Origin: Sweltsa coloradensis
Lineage: Eukaryota > Arthropoda > Insecta > Plecoptera > Chloroperlidae
DNA: 64,000 nucleotides
Assembly: GCA_024449915.1 (NCBI GenBank)
Contig: JAMZAV010000056.1
Span: forward strand, 186,001 to 250,000
Reading direction: 5' to 3'
Below, one piece after another: positions 45,471-55,899 of the stretch (position 1 is the first letter of the stretch; each line of letters opens with the position of its first letter). Both the position numbers and the translations under genes were made by a program. The notes under the pieces were generated by a model that searched no databases, was not told where the DNA came from, and saw nothing but the letters and a program-made list of their open reading frames with translations.

Positions 45471-45707
45471 GTGGTCGGGGCGTCTGTCATGTGGTCCGTT
45501 TGTTGTGCTCTGCTCTCTATGCAGAATACCACTAGTTCAAGCCCCGCTTAGGCCAGCAGGTTGGTAGGATTTAGTCTGAAAGTTTCCTTTGTGGAGAAGT
45601 TTTTAATTTCACGTTGGTATTTATGTCATTGTACGTTATCCCATTCAGTCGTGATGCCGATTCACAAAGGAGAGACACGATTGAAATGACGTAATATTCT
45701 ACACAGT

Positions 45708-46110
45708 ATGGCCCAACTCAAATGCGCGCACTCAGGTGTTGATGATTTCTGCTGAACGGTTGGGAATATCATTACCAAATTGTGCATGGATGTTAATAAA
45801 GTACTTTTATATTGATATTCACACTTGGTTGCAAAAATGAGTCATAAAGATCCTTTGCGAGACAAAAGTCCAAAACGTGGCAAAATGGGAAATCTTAAAT
45901 TTTGGAAATATTCATCAAACCGTTTATATTACGATTCACCGAATTAACCTACACGTTCACATTGATAAAACGTTGATATCCAGTATGCAAATTTGCGTTA
46001 AAAAAATCTATACATTTGGAATAAATTCTTGAAGTTGACCAATATCGAGTAAATTACGGTGATTTCAATATTTTTAAATTCAAAATCAATGAATTAATTT
46101 AGAAATATGC
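45708..46110 (-). repeat. Dispersed repeat family III, copy 2
   Basis: Reverse-complement partner of 33585-33998, with the same blocks in inverted order, starting TGGCCCAACTCAAATGCGCG. It has several indels relative to copy 1. Confidence 0.78.
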
Positions 46111-46761
46111 TTAGCGGATAGCATAGATTTATCCTTTATTAACGTTTGTGTGAAATTCGACAATAGTGTTATAAACTGTTTACCCCCCCCCAAAAAAAAA
46201 AAAAATCAGAAAGCTGAGCGCCTAAACTCGCCCCTCTTACACTTTTCGTAAAATTGTTTTAAAGCGTATTTTCAACCTTCATGATACGTGAATACGAGTA
46301 AGTTGTGGCTACATAAATAAAAGTGTGTGCACTTTGTATTTAATTTAATTAATATTTCCATGACCAATATTTTTTTATTGTTATCCTTTTAGTTCATAGG
46401 GCCTACTCGTGGTATTTTATTTATTGTATTGATTGAAACTATTTTCTTTTAAACCATCTGTTCGAATAAATAAAATAAAATCAATATTTAGCAAATTATT
46501 TTGCATTTTTATTAGAATCTCTTTGAGTTACCGCAGTTCCCTTCTTCAAAAGTCAAAACTGTTACTTTCTTGTACCTTTTTCTCTAAATTGATACGAATG
46601 AATCTATTTAAAAATTCAATTTTTTGTCGATCATCTTTTAGATGGCGATCGTATTTAATTATTTTACTCACAAGTTAAAAATTTAACCAATCACCTTTAT
46701 GCAATTATTTAATCCGATTGTTTTATTTTGTCTAATTGAAATTGAATAGTTTTAATTGCAG

Positions 46762-47118
46762 TTAGTTATAGAGCACAGCACACCACGACTCAACTTGACG
46801 TGTTCCAGTTCGACACCCCTGTCTCCACGTTTCAGTTTTCTCCCGTCTGTTTCCCCTAAATCTCCCGGATCATCCCCTAATTACAAGTTGTGTCCCCTAA
46901 TTAGAGAAACCAGGTCCAACAAACAATCCTCGCCGTGTGGTGGGTTTGTCTCCGACTGCTCTTCCGTAATCTCCCCCCCCCCTCCCCACCTCTCCCCCCC
47001 GCCGCGTCGCTCTAATCAAAGGGATTTTGACAGAAACGAGGTCGAAAAACAACTGGTTGTTGGGTTTGTTGATGTTTTATCAATTCCCCACTTGTCCCAG
47101 GACTTAATCAAAATTTAA
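46762..47118 (+). CDS. Candidate terminal exon, Ser/Pro-rich product (uncertain)
   Basis: An open frame of 118 codons from acceptor TTTTAATTGCAG (AG 46760-46761) to TAA 47116-47118, in an otherwise AT-rich region. It encodes LVIEHSTPRLNLTCSSS, a Ser/Pro-rich middle, a Pro run from a C tract, then RSNQRDFDRNEVEKQLVVGF and a short tail. There is no start codon in the frame, so it would be a last exon. No family recognised. The composition is raised above the flanks, but the C-runs make a chance frame plausible. Confidence 0.25.
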   Translation, partial: LVIEHSTPRLNLTCSSSTPLSPRFSFLPSVSPKSPGSSPNYKLCPLIRETRSNKQSSPCGGFVSDCSSVISPPPPHLSPPPRRSNQRDFDRNEVEKQLVVGFVDVLSIPHLSQDLIKI

Positions 47119-47240
47119 AAACAGCGAGTCGGAAATTATCACAGTGGGTTGATATGGCTTTTGTGTTTTATCAAATATCATCACTTGAATCCCAAAGAGA
47201 AACTTTGACAACAATTTATATAAAACTAGGCAGCTTCGGT

Positions 47241-47544
47241 AACGCTTTTTCCAGTCGCGTTGATGGATGAGCTTTTATGGTTGATTATCGGCCCAAATAT
47301 CACGAAAATTCTCTTTAAAAATCGAAAAAAATCGTTAAAGCACGATAGTCAAAAAAAAATATTTGATCGATTGTACCAAAAAACGTGGCAAGTCTAAGTT
47401 CAGAGATTTTGAAGGTCCATTCAAATTTTCATCAAGATCCCAGATCATGCTGTGTAGCCCGGTAGAGAGCGAACAGAGAGAAAAAAACACGAGCTAATTC
47501 ATTTGGGTTGTCAGTGAAATTGAAGTATTCGTTTCGTTCATCCA
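47241..47544 (+). repeat. Dispersed repeat family II, short copy
   Basis: Starts ACGCTTTTTCCAGTCGCG then TTGATGGATGAGC, ends GTCAGTGAAATTGAAGT then CGTTTCGTTCATCC. Compared with 35952-36517 it lacks a block of about 200 bp near its left end. Confidence 0.78.
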
Positions 47545-49700
47545 ATAAACTAGTAGAACAGGGTCTGATGATTTAAATATTATTTTGGAACTTCACTTAG
47601 TTCTCCGTTTAAAATAAAATAAAAAACAAAAAAAAAACTCGGGGTTTAACAAAGGAAAAACTTGACGGAATAGATAACATATAAACAAAATGACCATGAC
47701 TAATTTCTGCCAACGTAATAATATGAGAGATTAAATATTATATAAAATCACTTCACAAATTTGTTAGCAGATTTTGTGGGCCCTGCGAATTTCATTTTCA
47801 CCATACCACAGTTATTTCGTCAGGTTTTAACTGCACTCGGACTCTGTAAACTATGTTTTACAGCAACTACCTGCGATCTAAAAACTAGTAAATTTCAACC
47901 TTATGTTTTATGTTATAATGAAGTATACAGGCAAACATATTCGTTTAACCAAGGTTACTGTCGAAATGTAAGTGTACGTGCATATTTGCTACGGAAATTC
48001 TGGGATTAATATTTACCTCGCGTTCGTTTTGCCCCCTTGGCCCAAACTAAGGGGAGGGCATTGCCCCCCTGCCCCCCCCGTTCCTACGCCACCGCAAACA
48101 CCACACCATATCTAAAGTAGAGTAGGTATATAGGCCAAGATCAGTAAAATATAATATTTTTTACATTACCCCTGCAATCTTCATTAAACCTGGTTATTTG
48201 TGGCTAACCAATGTGCACCCTGGTTACGTGGTCTGGTGCCCGGCAACAACTTGTGGCGCCCTCAGGGGACCTGTTGCTATAGTGGGCTCGCCACCGGGTG
48301 GCCCTATCCCTAGAGCGTGCGTGATGACTCTAACCCCTCATGCCACACGGAAACATGGGTATTTGAATCATTTCCGGACATATCATGTTATAATTATTTA
48401 GTTTTTATTACGTTCCAATGCTTTTTTTTTATTTTTTTTTTTACTTACGAGTCTGCAATAGAAGTGATTTTTTTCTGGAACTCTTCCTGAAGCCAGTTTT
48501 TATCAGATTGTTATTAGACTCTGCACATAGCTAATGGTCATGTATATACAGTCTTCAATAGTGGCACAGTTTTTTTTAAACAATCACAAAAAACTAAATA
48601 AATAAAATGTATTTTTAGGATTTTGGATTTTTGTAAAATCATCAAAATTAATAAATTTCGGAATTTATTTGTGCCTCATGCTTAACAATGTTTAGTACTC
48701 TTTTACTATAGAAGAGTGACGATATCCTTTCTTGACAATTATGCAAAATTGCTTATCGATCGGATGACAACTGGAAGCAGGAATAGTTCTCAAAAACGTT
48801 TCAAATAGGTATAGTTGACTCTTTAAGTCATATATTTTGCTTGTCATTTGGTTGTGTTTGATTTATTTTTTGTCTTAACGTTTCAATATGACTGTATAAT
48901 GACGTAATGACACAATGACAATGGAAGGCCAAGACGAAGCAAAAAAATCAATGACTGTTTAAAGTTTAAGGACTCGAGTCAAAGTAGTATGGAAACGAAA
49001 TAACAATTAGTTGTAGTTTTGTAAGTTCATCAATTTGTGTGTTGTTTTTCTTTACGTTTTCCTAGAATACGTTGAATATGCTAGCGTGTCAAATATTAAT
49101 AACTGTAATGCTTAGTATGCCTTTTATTTGTAAAAACAAGGTTTAGTCATTGTAACTGAGATAGAATATAATATAAAATAAATGTCTAGAGCGTTTATGA
49201 CATGTAGCCTCAAACCTTTTTACATTTTAATTAACATTTTCGTAGCTTTAATCCAAATTTGTTGGGTTGGACACTAATTGTATGAACTTACAATTTCTTG
49301 TGAGAAAATAAATCATGATGTTTCTATAATTTTCAATTAATTGTATACAATATATTATTTATTACATTTAATTAAGTGATTAAATATTTAAATTTGAAAT
49401 TCCACCTTCGAAAGTGTTTTCTGACAACTTAATTCGAGAAAATCTTAAATACTTATATGAACACTTTGATTGTCTTTCTAGTGTTAGCATGCAATAAATT
49501 CCGGTAAAATCTATGTATCTCTAGAACTTTGTTCTGTTATGGATAAACAAACAAATAAACATTATGTTTATCCATTAAAACTTCAAATTCGTAGTTCACA
49601 AGTGAGTACACTCTTAAGATGCATTGCTAGCTCCCAGTACTAGTTTTTACCGTGTAATCCACTAACTTTTGCTAACCAGCCACTTCCATTGAACGAGTGA
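47545..49700. other. AT-rich non-coding stretch
   Basis: One GC-richer patch at 48030-48370. The C/G-run segment ending GTTCCTACGCCACCGC (about 48079-48094) resembles one end of a transposon but no opposite end was found. No gene supported. Confidence 0.35.
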
Positions 49701-49715
49701 ATTACGCTAAACACA

Positions 49716-49720
49716 CACAC

Positions 49721-49795
<75 letters not shown>

Positions 49796-49990
49796 TCAGA
49801 GACAGACGATCAGACACACACAACAACAGCACAACACGTAGACAGCGTACCCAGGATACAATCAAACTAATTCAGACATGACAACAGTGAGGAACACACA
49901 GACAGACACACACAGAACAGACAGACAGAGGCAACAAGGGGGCAACGACGAGACGTAAGACAGAACACAGACAGACAGGAGACACACGGG
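49716..49990 (+). repeat. (ACAG)n microsatellite with degraded tail
   Basis: About 18 near-perfect ACAG units to 49794, then ACACAGAC/GACAGA-rich imperfect sequence to about 49990. The minus ORF over it is a by-product. Confidence 0.95.
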
Positions 49991-51655
49991 GACAGTACAG
50001 AACGCAGCAACCTTATCATTGTATTACCAACATTAGTAAAAACACACGCACACTTACCGTTATGTTCGCTGTTTAACCCGCGTGTTATACAATGCACAAC
50101 TAATTTAGCATGTCAACAGTGTGTGTAGTAAGTCATAAAGCCATTAAAGTCCAACTATAAGCTAGAATAAAACAGAGTTTTCAACAAGCAGTTGTGGTGC
50201 TTGTAACGGAGGGGTTTAATGAGGTAAACATGACACGTGGATTTCCTATGGTTATTTTTATTTTTTGTTGAAGTCTATCGATTCAGTTAAACTTTGATTT
50301 ATAAAGTTCTAAATAAATTATTCATAAATGCAGACAAACACATAATTAAAGTTATAAATTGCTTACTTTTCGAAAAGGAGTAAGCATACATAGTTTAATC
50401 GGGTCTGGCCCACTTCCTCCCTTCTAGTTGCATACTTATCTCTCCTAATACTCATCGTCTCGAAAGCTTAGTGCATTAATATGAAGACTTTAGCAATACA
50501 AATCAATCAATCAACTTTCAGTCAAGATTGCTGGTGATCAGTATAAAAACAGCCTCGTGTTTCTTTTCCTTGAATTACATTTTTCTATGCTTAAGATTTT
50601 GAATTTAAATACAATACAATTTCACTGTTTTAGCCTTAATTAAAAATAAATATTCCAAGTTTATAAAAAAAATGTGTTTTTCCAAGTAAGCTTATTTATG
50701 CATTATAGAAGAGTAACAACGTTATAGACAAATTGGTTGTGAGAAACTTTATTACACGATAATTAAGATGCTAATAAACTTCTAGAACTTGAGTCATAAA
50801 GATAGTTCAAAACTACAAAAAGTTTAATTGGGGTCTTGAAGACATAAATTACATTGGCTTCCAAGGTGGCGTATGCATAGATTTGTTAATTATTGCCTTT
50901 CTTAGTGTACCGAGTTCATAAGTGAAGCAACTCTAACTATCAATTAAGAATTAAAATTGAAAAACTAATCGAAAAATTCGCGAAATCGATTTTTAGACCG
51001 TGGCTAACTTCCCGTGGCATCTGGCAAAGACTGCTAGCCAATAACGTAGGCTGCACAAATTGCTCTCCACATGTGCACGATAAACAATTGAATGGCGGCC
51101 AAGTAAACGGCTAAATTTATCTGGAGTGTAAACAAACAATCGCGAAGGCAGTGCGTTTGAAACTCTCCAGCGTCGGTCTCTATAGAAGGCGGTGGTGAGA
51201 TTAGAAAGAAGTTGTGTGTGGAAACTCAACTGTCAAATGTCGACTATTTACCTGTTGAATGGTTTACGCGGGGTGTTTTTTTGTTTCTTGCGGTTGGCAC
51301 CGCGACAAAGTGCTTTGATTGCGCTCTCTAAGGGCTTTGAAACGTTGAGTCTGTAATTGAGAACATTCTTTTTGTGTTTAGATCAAGGGTGTACCTTACA
51401 CCAGGTCTGTTTGAGTGTGTAGGTCCAAACTCTTTTCTAAGCGAAGATTAACCATTTTATACCTAATTAATTACCTCATCAACAGAGAGGCCGCGAGTCA
51501 GCAAATTCTTCTTACGTTCTACTGTATAGTTCCTTATTCTCAATCGAGTATACTCCAGCCATAAGTTTCAGTATTTCGTTTATAAATATGAAAAATAAGG
51601 CTTCTTAGAATCCTGCGAATTTGAGAATTAAAGACATTTAATTGCAGCTTTTCAA
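49991..51655. other. Mostly AT-rich non-coding stretch
   Basis: A minus frame at 51229-50993 (78 codons, no ATG start) is the only long one and is not recognised. Confidence 0.35.
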
Positions 51656-51872
51656 CAATAGACGATTTTCAAAATCACCAGCGCCCTCTATATCGCTATT
51701 TACACGCTAAATGAGATATTCTCAGGTGTGTGGAGAACTGCGTGTCCAACACAGTCAGTGCAGTCTGCCACAATCCCAAACATATGACATTTAGCATGTA
51801 AATGCCCTTTCTGCCATGTTATGCTTTGCAACGGAGCGTGCATGCACAGTTAATTCTGAAAATAATCTATTG
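51656..51872. mobile_element. Small inverted-repeat element, 217 bp
   Basis: The ends are inverted over about 22 bp: CAATAGACGATTTTCAAAAT and, inverted, CAATAGATTATTTTCAGAAT. No ORF. Possible MITE. Confidence 0.55.
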
Positions 51873-52135
51873 TAGGCTAATTGATATGTAAACCATCTGA
51901 AACATAAACTATTTCAAGCGATTAACTTAATAAGTATCATCAAATTCAAACTCTTGATTGTCCTTGACCGATAGTGAACCAGCGACTTCCCTCGTATGCT
52001 AGTAGTGAGCCGAGTCTGCTTCTCTCAACATTCTTACATCATCTCCTTTCGCAGACAACACGGTGCAAGTTGTCTGAAGGCTCTTTGGTTTAATAAAAAC
52101 TCTAAGTTTCTGCCCGAGGCTGTAGGTAGGCATCA

Positions 52136-52547
52136 CCAATGATATTTAACATCTATAAGAGGTTAGATCCCCAGTCTCCAATACGTCCGTGCAGGCGCGA
52201 GCTATTCAAGATGGCGATTTGACGCTTCAATTTATTATGCTTGACATTAAGTTTTAAATGCGATTAATTATTTTTCTGGTTTGTGTGATATGGTTTTAGC
52301 TTGTGCAGCATGGGAATGCACCAACAGAAACAATAAGAAGTTATTGCATAAGGGAATTTTGTAATCATTTGGTGTTAATGGCTAATATGCTCACTTGTCA
52401 ACCTGACAGCCATCTTGAAAAATATTTGGGCTACAAATAGCACATACATCGACTTTAACATGCAAACTGACCTATTCAAGATGGCTTCAAATTGTTACGC
52501 CAGTGGACTAATGACTGGGGATAGTCTACTATGTTAAATATCATTGG
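52136..52547. mobile_element. Inverted-repeat insertion in a tandem duplicate
   Basis: Ends CCAATGATATTTAACAT and its exact inverse, followed inward by further matches (TCCCCAGTC, CAAGATGGC). The flanks on both sides match a single continuous sequence at about 52663-52735, which shows that the element was inserted into one copy of a duplicated segment. About 412 bp, no ORF. Confidence 0.8.
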
Positions 52548-52554
52548 GTATCAC

Positions 52555-52740
52555 TATCAACCAGGCTGTGATGTTGGTAAGACTGTAGTAGTATTGGCAT
52601 GATGTTGGCCGGTTTAGTCCTGAGCCGAGTCTGAGGCTCTTAACATATTTTAGTCGTCTCTGGTTTCTGCCTCAGGCTGTAGGTAGGTACTACTATCAAC
52701 CTGGCTCCGATGTTGGTAACACTGTAGTAGTATTGACAGG
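52555..52740 (+). repeat. Tandem duplicate of insertion-site flank
   Basis: TATCAACC(A/T)GGCT..GATGTTGGTAA.ACTGTAGTAGTATT occurs at about 52554 and 52694. GCTGTAGGTAGG occurs at 52120 and 52676. GAGCCGAGTCTG occurs at 52008 and 52622. Confidence 0.8.
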
Positions 52741-52859
52741 TTGTGTAATAGGCCCCAGATGTATACCAGGTGGAAGATGTTATAATGTGTTGAGCAATGC
52801 TCAAGAGCATCTGCTTGTTGTATTTGTTGTCGTATTCTCCGAGATCCAAAGAAATCTTC

Positions 52860-52921
52860 CACTGCCTCCTAGATGTTACTCCTAGCTTAGGAAGAAGCTA
52901 AGTAATATCTAGGAGGCAGTG
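52860..52921. ncRNA. Hairpin of pre-miRNA size
   Basis: CACTGCCTCCTAGATGTTAC pairs with the sequence ending ATCTAGGAGGCAGTG, and TAGCTT with AAGCTA, giving about 26 pairs with one mismatch and a 2-nt bulge around a 6-nt loop (AGGAAG). The size and shape suit a miRNA precursor, but a small palindromic rearrangement is equally possible. No known miRNA seed is recognised. Confidence 0.35.
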
Positions 52922-53944
52922 CTGTATTCCAAACTCAAAGAACATACTTGTACCGAAGACAAGAGATTTAGTAAATTTCTTTGATTAACAAAATATATTT
53001 AAATAAACAAATACATTGTATTAGATTAAAAACACAATTTAATTTGGGTGCTTTTTAGTTTTGGAAAAATAATTTTTCCCTCTATGCTTGACAAGTGACA
53101 ACGAAGCATACATCAGATGATTCCGTGGAAATAGGTAGGGTATTGTCTAAATATAACTATGAAGTGTCTTCGCGAGTACAATTTCAAGAAACTAGTTGCT
53201 AAGTATGTTTGTTTAGTTCACAAGTCATTCAACATGTTGTATTTTCCGTATTTGTCCTTAAAGTACCGGTAGTGATACATTAAACAATATGAAGTTAATA
53301 AAATAATAACATTATGGAGTGATCTACTTATTTGTAGCCCTAATCCGGTTCTTAAATTAAGTAGGGCCTACTTAGATGTTCAGGGACTTAAGTCCAAGTC
53401 CGAGTTCAATTCTTTCTGTTACTATTTGACTCAATTTCTCGTTATTCCTCGTTGAAATAGCAGGGATAACAGCGTCCTCAGTGTGGAATGCGCGAACTCC
53501 TTATACCGAGCGGGCCTTACATTTATGCGCAGCCCAATTAGGCGCTGAATGGCGACCGCAATTGTTATTCAAGTGACCTTCATACTGCTCATGGCATTCA
53601 TTGTTTGAGAGAAAGAAGGTGATGCCTACTGTACAGTGGATTCATTGGCCCGACCACACGGGTTTAACTATGTACTAATACTATGTCTGTCACAACTCAC
53701 AAGTCTGCAAAAGTCAGAGAAATTAGTTATGTTTTAGAAATGTCATTTTCTTATTAAATTACCAAATCGGTTACGTATCATTAAAAATGTTCCCTTCATT
53801 CAAGTGCGACATCACTGCCAATCATAACGTTGAGGGCAAAATCATTTCTCTTATTTTTGAAATCAGCTAGTCCAATTTTGAGCCTGGGAAAATTCGGTTT
53901 TCAATCTGGAAAACCTGGAAAAGTCACAGGCAATTTGGTGAGGG

Positions 53945-54060
53945 TAACGTTTTACGCCCCCCCCCCGCACCAAAAAGATAACATTTTTGGAAATAACTCC
54001 TTAATTTTATAATAAGTTGTCTGGATGGATTTGCATAATTCGATTAGATAATTTTTGCTC
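53945..54060 (+). repeat. Dispersed repeat family V, copy 1
   Basis: TTTTACG, a C-run, GCAC, AACAT..TT.GAAA.TAACTCC and TTAATTTTA, matching 56775-56880 in order. Confidence 0.6.
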
Positions 54061-54249
54061 AAAGATGAAATTGACCTTATTCGTTAGTCATCTTTTGTTG
54101 ACAAGATCCAATTAAAGCACACTGTAAAAGTATTATTTTCAAAAATCTATTGCAGTTCATAAAATATGTAATAAGTGTGTAGGCCTACCCACCTATCATT
54201 TTAGAATGTTTCCAACATATTTAAAATATGATCGTATATGTTTATTGAT

Positions 54250-54535
54250 CTCTAACAACAGGTATTAACCCACAATTATCAGATAACTAAAACTAAACAA
54301 TTTAAAATACAATTAACAACAATATAAATATTTTATACAAATCATTAAATACATGAATAGGTACTATACAATTACAATTATACAACAAATACTATGAGAA
54401 AAACTTAAATAACAAAAGTATAATTATTAAAATGGGGCTGAAAATCTTACTTGAATGAAGAAAAAAGCCTGAAGTTAGAAAATACTAAACTGGTGAAAAG
54501 GTGAAAGGAGTAATAAATGTGTCATGTTTGCAACC
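54250..54535 (+). repeat. Dispersed repeat family IV, copy 2
   Basis: Partner of 43095-43340; best block TGGTGAAAAGGTGAAAGGAG. Divergent. Confidence 0.5.
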
Positions 54536-54655
54536 TGACATAGTCGAAGACATGACATCGTCCTGTGCATTGCAAGCTTATAAAACGACACAAAACTCAG
54601 CCCGTTATCTGAGAAAATTCTTCTCGGTCAGCCAAATATTACCTCTCTCTGTTAG

Positions 54656-54810
54656 TCTCGCGTGAGCGGAGACGAAGTCGAGCCCAGTAAATATTCCCGG
54701 CGAGAAGTTGAGGGCTCGGCCCCCAGGGGCAGGTCGGGTCGCGCGGGGCCTGGGGGTGGGGGGCGACCCTTTGATTGCGACGCTTTCCTTGGCAGCGCGA
54801 CCCCTCGACG
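54656..54810 (+). CDS. Candidate GC-rich internal exon (Arg/Gly-rich)
   Basis: A sharp GC-rich island. Upstream is a good acceptor (ACCTCTCTCTGTTAG); downstream is CGACG then GTGACC. The plus frame reads SRVSGDEVEPSKYSRREVEG, then SAPRGRSGRAGPGGGGR and PFDCDAFLGSATPRR, with a TGA just after the donor. It is basic and Gly-rich, probably disordered. The phase (2 bases left over) is compatible with an open frame in the block after 55685. Competing minus-strand frames (54879-54639) are also open, so strand is uncertain. The GC-rich block may also be regulatory. Confidence 0.33.
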
Positions 54811-55379
54811 GTGACCTTGGGAGTGACAGTAGCTGTGGCCTTTGAACCTCCTTGGGGTGGACAGACGACTGTCATTCAAACATAGTGATAAGCTAAGTTG
54901 ACAAGGAGAAGTTTAAAAATATATTTTTGCAGTTTAGCTACTTGACGAGAAATGATTGTAATGATTTAATAAGTGGTTCTTATCCTTATTTACCATTCTC
55001 ATTTCTCGATTTTTTGTTTGCTGATGATGACAATATCACACATTTACATCGTGTAGGTATTAGTAGAGTTGTGTAGATATTAATGGAAATTTAGAAAAAT
55101 ATTCGTAATATAATGCAGTTTTAATAACGGGGGTAGTGTTTCCCCTTAAGATATTCAGAACAGAAATCTTCTAAAAAAACTCGAAAACGCGAGTCTATTA
55201 TCGGAACATAGACCATTATTTACGTACTCGATATAATTTCTATAGCATATTTGCAAGGTGAAATACATAATAAATTAAATAAACTATTTCACGCGCAGTG
55301 CCCACGCACAGGGCATTGCGCCTATCTCAGTCAGTCATGGTAGCGGACACACATTATTAAAACACCCTTCGCTAATTGT

Positions 55380-55680
55380 TGTCTGGCTGTCTGTCTGTCT
55401 ATCTATTTATCTGCCTGCCTGTCTGTGTACCTGTCTGTCTGCCTGTATGTTTGCATGTGTCTGTCCTTATCAGCCTGTCCTGAATCTGTTGTCTGTCTGT
55501 CTGTTCTGTATCTGCCTGTCTGTCTGTCTGTCTGTACTGTCTGTGTCTGTGTCCTTTGTCTGCATGTCTGTCTGTCTGTCTGCCTGTATGTCTGCCAGTG
55601 ATGACTGTCTCTCTATGTCTGTCTGTCTGTATCTCTATCTCCCTGTCTGTCTGTCTGTCTGTCTGTATCTCTCTATATCT
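55380..55680 (+). repeat. Imperfect (TCTG)n microsatellite
   Basis: 300 bp of TCTG units with TCTC, TATC and GCCTG variants. The Cys/Val/Ser-rich plus frame and Arg/Gln/Thr-rich minus frame are repeat by-products. It ends in a pyrimidine tract and CTCACAG, a usable splice acceptor. Confidence 0.95.
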
Positions 55681-55685
55681 CACAG

Positions 55686-55878
55686 CCCGACCTTGAGCCC
55701 GCCGTCAATGGTCCCGTCTCTAGACTGGTCTGGAAGTCTGGCAACCTCGTGGGTGATTTATCATTGCGATCACGCCGCCCGGACGGTTTCCTGTATTAGT
55801 GGATGTGGCGCGCGATGCCAAGTCTCAAGACGGCGGTTTTTATTGTTGTCGTAGTCTTCCTCTCCATTGCACGGTGCG
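55686..55878 (+). CDS. Candidate exon: signal-peptide start or C-terminal exon
   Basis: GC-rich block after acceptor TCTATATCTCACAG. Two readings compete. (A) ATG at 55815 opens MPSLKTAVFIVVVVFLSI followed by ARCG, a textbook signal peptide (basic N-region, hydrophobic core, small residue before the cleavage site), and GC drops after a possible donor GCG then GTAGAT at 55879; the frame otherwise stops at 55959. The preceding bases would be 5' leader. (B) The frame compatible with the exon ending 54810 is open from 55686 to TAG 55852-55854 and would give a 55-residue C-terminus with five Cys. I cannot choose between them. Confidence 0.35.
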
Positions 55879-55899
55879 GTAGATATGTGCGCGATTTAG

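Noticed and set aside
48198..48401. GC-richer 67-codon plus ORF
   Set aside because: No ATG start; the surrounding patch looks like transposon debris.
49867..50097. Cys/Ser-rich minus ORF
   Set aside because: Over the degraded (ACAG)n tract; no independent support.
50993..51229. 78-codon minus ORF
   Set aside because: Composition is protein-like but there is no ATG, no clear splice site and no recognised family.
55399..55850. Cys/Val/Ser-rich plus ORF and Arg/Gln/Thr-rich minus ORF
   Set aside because: Mostly translation of (TCTG)n. Only the part after 55685 is kept, as an alternative exon frame.
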